Of a DNA stretch of 64,000 nt, positions 58,612-64,000 are shown piece by piece. Both the position numbers and the translations under genes were made by a program. The DNA is from Sulfurimonas sp. SAG-AH-194-C21 (lineage in GTDB: Bacteria > Campylobacterota > Campylobacteria > Campylobacterales > Sulfurimonadaceae), in NCBI RefSeq assembly GCF_029215985.1, contig NZ_JAEMVC010000007.1:1-64000 (forward strand), read 5' to 3'. Every line of letters begins with the position of its first letter. Within the stretch, counting starts at the first letter, position 1. The notes below the pieces were generated by a model. It saw only the letters and a list, made by a program, of their open reading frames with translations, made no database searches and was not told the DNA's origin.

Positions 58612-59209
58612 TGAAGCTAGTGCTTGGTTTGAAAACCTCTACAAACAAAATGAAAATGCTCATGAAAATATCCCTTGGGCAAAACAAGCTGTTAATCCAC
58701 TACTACAAACTTACTTAGATACAAAAAAAGAGCATAATGGTAAAGCCCTTGTTATCGGTTGTGGGTTAGGTGATGATGCTTATGCTTTGTCAAATGCAGG
58801 TTATGAGACTATTGCTATAGATATCTCACAAACTGCACTAGATATCGCTAAAAAAAGATTTAAGTATTCAAGTGTCAAATTTGAAAAACAAGATATCTTT
58901 GATATGCCAGAGAATTATTTTGAGTATTTTGACTTTATTTTTGAAGCATTTACAGTCCAATCACTTCCAAGAGAATTTCGCACAAAAATGATAAAAGCAG
59001 TGGCTGATTGTGTAAGTAAAGAGGGTGAACTACTTGTCGTTGCTCATAAAAAAGAACTAGTAGATGGCGGTCCACCTTGGCCTTTAACTCATGTTGAAAT
59101 AGATCAGTTTTTAGATAATGGACTTAAAGAGATACGTTTTGAGCTTATAACAGAAGAGTCACATATCTCTAACACGAGATTTAGAATTTTATATAAAAAG
59201 ACTCTATGA
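58598..59209 (+). CDS. SAM-dependent methyltransferase, TPMT-like
   Basis: 203 residues. KALVIGCGLGDDAYALSNAGYETIAIDISQTAL contains motif I and the ribose-binding Asp; FEAFTVQSLPREFRTKMIKAVADCV and GGPPWPLTHVEID match the thiopurine/thiocyanate S-methyltransferase-like branch. Such enzymes methylate thiols, selenium or tellurium compounds in some bacteria. It overlaps tetR by 14 bp and mutY by 4 bp, so all three are co-translated. Confidence 0.83.
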   Translation: MQKHNEASAWFENLYKQNENAHENIPWAKQAVNPLLQTYLDTKKEHNGKALVIGCGLGDDAYALSNAGYETIAIDISQTALDIAKKRFKYSSVKFEKQDIFDMPENYFEYFDFIFEAFTVQSLPREFRTKMIKAVADCVSKEGELLVVAHKKELVDGGPPWPLTHVEIDQFLDNGLKEIRFELITEESHISNTRFRILYKKTL

Positions 59210-60132
59210 AAAAGGCACAAAAAGCACTCTTAGAATGGTATGAAACACATGGACGCCATGAACTTCCATGGCGTTTAACTGATAACCTCTACCATGTTTA
59301 CCTGAGCGAAATCATGCTCCAGCAAACGCAGGTAAATCGTGTAAGAGATGAGTACTACCCTCAGTTTCTAGAGAAGTTTCCATCACTTAAAATCCTAGCA
59401 AATGCACATCAAGATGATGTTCTTGCTGCTTGGAGTGGACTTGGTTACTACTCAAGAGCTAGAAACTTACATAAAACTGCCAAACTCTCTCTTGATGGAC
59501 TACCCCAAACAACTAAAGAGTTGATGGAACTTCCGGGTATTGGGGAGTACACAGCATCTGCTGTTTGTAGTTTTGGGTTAGGTCAAAATGTACCTGTTGT
59601 AGATACAAACATCGCAAGGGTCATCAAACGCCACTTCGCCCTGCTCACTCCTAAAGTAAAAACTCTATGGCAAAAAGCGCAAGAGTTTGTAAACGTAAAA
59701 GAGCCAAGAAGTCATAACCTAGCTTTAATGGATTTAGGCTCTCTTATCTGTTTACCAAAAAATCCGAAATGTGAAGAGTGTCCATTGGAAAGTTCTTGTT
59801 TAGGTAAAGAAGAGCCTGAGATTTATACAAAAACTAAAAAAACAGTCTATGAAAATATGGAACTTTTTTTAGGGGTTTGTATTAAAGACAATAAAATCGC
59901 CCTAGAAACCTCAACACAGAAGATGTATAAAGATATGTTGGTTTTACCTAATGTAGAACCAATCGAAGAGAATTTTATAGCCGAGTTTAAACACTCTTAT
60001 ACAAAGTACAAAATCATTGTCAAACTTTACAATATAGAAGAAATAACACAAGATGTAAGATGGATAGATATAAATGCATTTAGTGATGCACCTATATCTT
60101 CACTTACAAAAAAAGCAAGAAAATTTATTTAA
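59206..60132 (+). CDS. mutY: A/G-specific adenine glycosylase
   Basis: 308 residues. Helix-hairpin-helix LMELPGIGEYTASAV followed by the catalytic Asp in VPVVDTNIARV; the [4Fe-4S] motif C-x6-C-x2-C-x5-C is complete at the end of the catalytic domain (CLPKNPKCEECPLESSC). N-terminal LPWRLTDNLYHVYLSEIMLQQTQV carries the catalytic Glu. The C-terminal domain (about 215-308) is the NUDIX-like 8-oxoG recognition domain, shorter than in E. coli. Removes adenine opposite 8-oxoguanine. Confidence 0.95.
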   Translation: MKKAQKALLEWYETHGRHELPWRLTDNLYHVYLSEIMLQQTQVNRVRDEYYPQFLEKFPSLKILANAHQDDVLAAWSGLGYYSRARNLHKTAKLSLDGLPQTTKELMELPGIGEYTASAVCSFGLGQNVPVVDTNIARVIKRHFALLTPKVKTLWQKAQEFVNVKEPRSHNLALMDLGSLICLPKNPKCEECPLESSCLGKEEPEIYTKTKKTVYENMELFLGVCIKDNKIALETSTQKMYKDMLVLPNVEPIEENFIAEFKHSYTKYKIIVKLYNIEEITQDVRWIDINAFSDAPISSLTKKARKFI

Positions 60133-61241
60133 AACAAAAGTCTAAACTCACTACCCTCACCAAGTACAGATGAAACTTTTACTTTTATCTTATAAGTATC
60201 ACAAATCTGCTTTACGATATTAAGTCCAACACCAAAACCACCTGCTATTTGAGAGTCACGGGAGTAGAGTTCAAAAATTGCATCTAGTTTTTCTGACGCT
60301 ATTCCTACACCCTCATCTTTTATGACAAACAGTCCTTCTTTTAGACTAATTCGTATAGTACTCTCAGGCATAGAATACTTTATCGCGTTTGAGAGTAGGT
60401 TTGAGATGAGGAGTTCTGCTCGGGATTCTATGATGTTTAAAGAGGCTTCATGTATATCTATTTTTACCTCTACCCCTTTTGCATTACTAAGTTCTGAGTA
60501 GTATTTTACAACCCTATTTACAACATCCCCAAGTGCTACCTCAGTACTTTCTTCTTGTTTATCACTAAAGTTAAGGTAAGTAAGCGAGTTATATATAGTC
60601 TCGAGTTGTTTAGTACTTATCGAGATATTTGTGAGAATCTTTTTATCATAGACCTCTTTTTTTATAGCTCGTGAAGCACTCATTTTTAAGGCAGTGATGG
60701 GAGTGTTTAACTCATGAGAGACATCTTGGATGAACTCTTCTATCTGCTCTATGCGTTTATGCACAGGTCTCATAAAAAGTTTTGCTAAAATAAATGATAT
60801 AAAGAAAATAGCTAAAAAAACTAACCCTGCACGAGTAATCACATCAGATTTTAATTTTTCGAGTTCTTTAAAGTAGAGTTGTGTTTTAACTATAACATAG
60901 GCTATGTTTAAATGCTCTTGTGGAGAAGATGAAACAAGAACTTTATACCCATTTTTCTCAAAATATCCAACTGTATACGCCTCTTTTTTATGTAGGGGCA
61001 CAAGCATATAGCCATACCCTTCTTCATTTGGAAGAGAAAGACTTATACCTTTCATCTGAGCATTTATAACCTTCCCTGAGATACTATCTGCTAAGTGTGT
61101 GAGTTCATAGTATGTCTCACTTTCGAGTGAACTTTTCAAAGAGGAGTAGTACCAAAAAGAGGAGAGTAAAACAAAAAACAGAGATGAGATTAAATAGATG
61201 GCTAAAAAAGAGTAAAAAGAGTGCTTTTCTAAATCATTCAT
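60129..61241 (-). CDS. Membrane sensor histidine kinase
   Basis: 370 residues: two transmembrane helices (about 8-30 and 138-160) flanking a 100-residue periplasmic sensor, then HisKA with the phospho-accepting His in FIQDVSHELNTPITALKMS and HATPase motifs NLLSNAIKYS (N box), IKDEGVGIA (G1) and GGFGVGLNIVKQIC (G2). No HAMP domain is evident. Ligand unknown. Overlaps its response regulator gene by 8 bp and mutY by 4 bp (convergent). Confidence 0.93.
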   Translation of the reverse strand: MNDLEKHSFYSFLAIYLISSLFFVLLSSFWYYSSLKSSLESETYYELTHLADSISGKVINAQMKGISLSLPNEEGYGYMLVPLHKKEAYTVGYFEKNGYKVLVSSSPQEHLNIAYVIVKTQLYFKELEKLKSDVITRAGLVFLAIFFISFILAKLFMRPVHKRIEQIEEFIQDVSHELNTPITALKMSASRAIKKEVYDKKILTNISISTKQLETIYNSLTYLNFSDKQEESTEVALGDVVNRVVKYYSELSNAKGVEVKIDIHEASLNIIESRAELLISNLLSNAIKYSMPESTIRISLKEGLFVIKDEGVGIASEKLDAIFELYSRDSQIAGGFGVGLNIVKQICDTYKIKVKVSSVLGEGSEFRLLF

Positions 61242-61881
61242 ATTTATAACCCTCTCCTCTTACATTGAGTATATGCTCTTTACCTATATATTTTCTCAAG
61301 TTCTTTATCACAGTTCTCACAGCATCATCACTCGGCATCTCATCATACTCCCAAATATTTTGTAGGAGTTCATCACTACTTACAACTCTTGTTCTATTTT
61401 GATATAGATACTGCAAGAAACTACTCTCTTTATATGTCATCGTATAGTTTTTACTTGATGTTTGAACTATCCGTGTCTGTATATCAAAACTAATAGTTTT
61501 TTCAATACTTATCTTGCTCTCAATAGCAAATTGACGCTTTATATTTGTTATACGAACACCCAACTCTTCAAGGTCAAAAGGTTTTTTGATAAAGTCGTTT
61601 GCCCCTGATTCAAATGCAGACTTTAGATATTTAGTATCATGAAATGCAGTAATAAATATAGTGGGGGTATTGTCATTAAGCTTACGTAGTTCTTTTAAAA
61701 GTGATATTCCATCACCATCTGGAACATTTATATCAAAAATGTATAAATCAAATTTGTGTTTTTCGCACAAAGAAAATACTTTTTTTATACCATATGTCTG
61801 GATAACCTCATTCTCATCTTCTAAGTAATCAACTAAAATATTTGCCAAAGCCGTGTCATCTTCTAAAAGTAGTATTTTCAT
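61234..61881 (-). CDS. OmpR-family response regulator
   Basis: 215 residues. Receiver domain with acidic pair LLLEDDTAL, phospho-acceptor Asp in YIFDINVPDGDG, and switch residues in FITAFHD and FIKKPFDLEEL; winged-helix DNA-binding domain at about 125-215 (TYKESSFLQYLYQNRTRVVSSDELLQNIW, IGKEHILNVRGEGYKYE). Cognate kinase is downstream with an 8-bp overlap. Target genes unknown. Confidence 0.94.
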   Translation of the reverse strand: MKILLLEDDTALANILVDYLEDENEVIQTYGIKKVFSLCEKHKFDLYIFDINVPDGDGISLLKELRKLNDNTPTIFITAFHDTKYLKSAFESGANDFIKKPFDLEELGVRITNIKRQFAIESKISIEKTISFDIQTRIVQTSSKNYTMTYKESSFLQYLYQNRTRVVSSDELLQNIWEYDEMPSDDAVRTVIKNLRKYIGKEHILNVRGEGYKYE

Positions 61882-61967
61882 AGAGTAATTGTAGCCAAAA
61901 GAAGAAAACTTACTCTATTTTTACCTTAACTAGATATAATTTCAAAAATATAATTATAGGAATCAAG

Positions 61968-62477
61968 ATGCAAGCAAGCACACCTACAAATAATGAAAAG
62001 CAACTTGGCGTTGATGAGTTTATTGTCTCTAAGACAGATGAAAGAGGTAAAATTCTTTATGGAAATAAAACTTTCATCAAAATCTCAGGCTATAAAGAAG
62101 AAGAACTCTTAGGAAAACCTCACTCAATCCTTAGGCACCCTGATATGCCAAAGGTGGTATTTCAACTCTTATGGGATAGACTCAAAGCAAAAAAAGAGAT
62201 TTTTGCTTATGTCAAGAATCTCTGTAAAGATGGTTCTTTTTACTGGGTTTATGCCAATGTAACTGTAACCCTTGATAAAGACGATAAAGTAATCGACCTT
62301 CACTCAGTTAGACGTAAACCCTCAAGAGAAGCGATGGAGGTTATTCCTGGACTTTATAAACAACTTTTAGAAAAAGAGAAAAGTGATGGTGTTGGTGCTT
62401 CAGGAAAACTTTTAAACGACACACTACAAGATATGGGAGCAAGCTATGATGATTTTATCTTCAATTTACAGCACTAA
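61968..62477 (+). CDS. Aer/CetB-like PAS-domain redox sensor
   Basis: 169 residues with one PAS domain: [53 protein letters not shown] and [13 protein letters not shown]. These match the FAD-binding PAS of E. coli Aer and Campylobacter CetB. The C-terminal 45 residues are helical and lack a signalling domain. The gene overlaps the following chemoreceptor by 32 bp, consistent with a split energy-taxis receptor in which this protein senses redox state and the membrane partner signals. Confidence 0.9.
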   Translation: MQASTPTNNEKQLGVDEFIVSKTDERGKILYGNKTFIKISGYKEEELLGKPHSILRHPDMPKVVFQLLWDRLKAKKEIFAYVKNLCKDGSFYWVYANVTVTLDKDDKVIDLHSVRRKPSREAMEVIPGLYKQLLEKEKSDGVGASGKLLNDTLQDMGASYDDFIFNLQH

Positions 62478-63906
62478 ACAAACTCTAGGACTCTATACAC
62501 TTCTTATAGGTGTTATTATTTACTTAGGTTTTGAAGAAAACTATATTGCTGCTGGTATTGCATTTTTTGCTCTTCTTGGAACACTACTTCTTTCTCTTAT
62601 GGATGGAGATGTTTGTAGTAAAGTATTTACTGACGCTCTTATGCGACAGATACGAACTGTTCTTCTCCAAGCAGGAAAGGGTGAACTCTCTCATAGAATA
62701 ACACATATTGACGATACACATACACTTCAAGCAGTTGCTTGGGGAGTGAACAACCTACTCGACCAGACAGAACAGTTTATGCGTGACATCAGTGCCTCAG
62801 TTGCGGCAGCAAACACAGGTAGAACTACTAGAAAGATCCCAGAAAAAGGCTATCATGGTGACTTCAGACAGGCTATTCCCGCACTTAACACTGCTATTCA
62901 TTCTGTTTCTAGCTCATTTCTTAGTGCTCAAAAGTCTGCTATATCTAAAGACTTTAATGAAAATGCAGAAGGTGGAATTTCTAAAGGTCTGAGTATCATT
63001 CAAGATGATATTTCACAAAACTTAAGTATCTTAGACAAAATCTCTAATAGTACAAAAGAGACTGCGCAAGAAGCGACTACTTCTCAAGTAGTAGTCCAAG
63101 ACATCACAAACAAGATAGAAGAATTAATACAACTCATTACAAACTCAAACGAGTCTATCATCTCTTTAAATGAGAGAACCAACGAGATTACTGTTGTTGT
63201 TGATCTTATTAAAGATATCGCAGAGCAGACAAATCTTCTTGCACTAAACGCAGCCATAGAAGCTGCTCGTGCCGGTGAGCATGGTCGTGGTTTTGCTGTT
63301 GTTGCTGACGAGGTAAGAAAACTCGCAGAGCGGACACAAAAAGCGACACAAGAGATTGCTATCACAACAAATACACTCAAACAAGAAGCGAGTGATATAC
63401 AGGTAAATTCTCAAAACATCACAAGCATAGCTACTGACTCTCAAGAGAGTGTTTCTAAGTTTTACGATACACTCAATAACTTTGCAGTAAATGCGAACAC
63501 TACTGCAGATGAGTCAAAATATATGTCAGACTATCTTTATACTACACTTATAAAAGTTGATCATATCATTTTCAAACATAATGTATATGCTACTCTTTTA
63601 GAGGGAAACAAAGAGGCAGTTTCTGCTTCTCCTGATCATAGAACTTGTAGACTTGGCAAATGGTATTCAGGTGATGGAAAAGCGATGTTTGGGAAACTAC
63701 CTGCATATGCAGCATTAAACACACCACATACAAATGTTCATACAAATGCACTTACTGCACTGTCTTATGTAAAAGAGCCAAACTATATAGTACAACACAG
63801 AACTGACCTGGTACAAAACATGTCACAAGTTGAAAGTGAAAGCTTCAAACTCTTTGAGCTATTTAAAGACATGGTAACACAAGCCAATCCAAAAGTTCAG
63901 TTTTAA
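62446..63906 (+). CDS. Methyl-accepting chemotaxis protein with C-terminal CZB domain
   Basis: 486 residues. Two N-terminal transmembrane segments with almost no periplasmic loop ([36 protein letters not shown]), a HAMP-like linker, the MCP signalling hairpin tip [40 protein letters not shown] (split across the heptads) and a C-terminal CZB zinc-binding domain: [21 protein letters not shown] and PHTNVH. Lack of a periplasmic sensor fits input from the PAS partner encoded just upstream. CZB domains sense zinc or hypochlorous acid in characterised proteins. Confidence 0.93.
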   Translation: MMILSSIYSTKQTLGLYTLLIGVIIYLGFEENYIAAGIAFFALLGTLLLSLMDGDVCSKVFTDALMRQIRTVLLQAGKGELSHRITHIDDTHTLQAVAWGVNNLLDQTEQFMRDISASVAAANTGRTTRKIPEKGYHGDFRQAIPALNTAIHSVSSSFLSAQKSAISKDFNENAEGGISKGLSIIQDDISQNLSILDKISNSTKETAQEATTSQVVVQDITNKIEELIQLITNSNESIISLNERTNEITVVVDLIKDIAEQTNLLALNAAIEAARAGEHGRGFAVVADEVRKLAERTQKATQEIAITTNTLKQEASDIQVNSQNITSIATDSQESVSKFYDTLNNFAVNANTTADESKYMSDYLYTTLIKVDHIIFKHNVYATLLEGNKEAVSASPDHRTCRLGKWYSGDGKAMFGKLPAYAALNTPHTNVHTNALTALSYVKEPNYIVQHRTDLVQNMSQVESESFKLFELFKDMVTQANPKVQF

Positions 63907-64000
63907 TATCTTAGGATATTAGAACTTCAGCTCCCTTCACACAAACCTACCACACTTTTTTAGTATACTACTCTTAACAAACAATAATAGGAGTTCATTA
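63907..64000. other. Intergenic end of the window
   Basis: A weak inverted repeat TAATATC / GATATTA (63904-63921) follows the chemoreceptor stop. The last bases contain AGGAG, possibly the ribosome binding site of a gene beginning just outside the window. Confidence 0.35.

Noticed and set aside
1..64000. CRISPR arrays, tRNA or rRNA genes, prophage or restriction-modification systems
   Set aside because: I looked for regular repeat-spacer units, cloverleaf-type sequences with GTTCGA-like T arms and typical phage or methylase genes in the gaps and saw none; a covariance search could still find something missed.

Overview
The window is an AT-rich, gene-dense bacterial chromosome segment. Its content points to a Campylobacterota (Epsilonproteobacteria) genome close to Sulfurimonas or a relative: a short flagellin next to a Maf/PseE-type flagellin glycosylation factor, a short BioB, a split Aer/CetB-type PAS protein paired with a CZB-domain chemoreceptor, T-rich TGnTATAAT promoters and ATG-overlap operons. 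This assignment is an inference from gene content, not from a search.

Layout. 1-2143: end of a flagellin-modification gene, a flagellin gene with a near-consensus sigma-28 promoter. 2242-9677: housekeeping run (topA, a phosphodiesterase, bioB, a cation/proton antiporter, an AMMECR1-like protein, rubredoxin, rplT, rpmI). 9674-16654 and 23121-26172: two halves of a type II secretion system, both read leftward. Between the halves (16655-23120) lies an accessory block: two small paralogous membrane proteins, a decayed IS30-family element with intact 25-bp inverted repeats, a small exported protein, a TPR protein and a 1144-residue lipoprotein with Ig-like and carboxypeptidase-regulatory-like domains that may be a secretion substrate. 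The SRP RNA gene sits just upstream of gspG.

26788-34111 is the most interesting region: a rightward operon that looks like a complete periplasm-to-cytoplasm peptidoglycan recycling route. It encodes an exported NagZ glycosidase fused to an AmpD-like amidase, a sodium/solute symporter, AnmK, AmgK, MurU and an exported lytic transglycosylase. The inferred logic is that muropeptides are stripped to free sugars in the periplasm, the symporter imports anhydroMurNAc, and AnmK/AmgK/MurU rebuild UDP-MurNAc. The phosphatase MupP, needed between AnmK and AmgK in Pseudomonas, is not in the window.

34108-50705: GAF proteins, arsenate reductase family, dCMP deaminase, SurA-like protein, an outer membrane phospholipase A with a SEL1 extension, gltX, c-di-GMP enzymes, a Tat-motif metallophosphoesterase, an ABC exporter, a MazEF-type toxin-antitoxin pair, RNase H, and a PhnD-like lipoprotein coupled to a PAS-GGDEF-EAL sensor behind a C10 tract. 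50713-60132: DNA repair genes (ogt, mutY), a HigBA pair, and a TetR-controlled divergent locus. The leftward side of that locus is a five-gene operon (pirin, FMN reductase, ADP-ribosylglycohydrolase-like, double CDGSH/glutamate-synthase-like fusion, DoxX), with two perfect consensus promoters and three operator-like boxes in the 264-bp divergent spacer. 60129-63906: a two-component system, the PAS protein and the CZB chemoreceptor. No tRNA, rRNA or CRISPR array was recognised.
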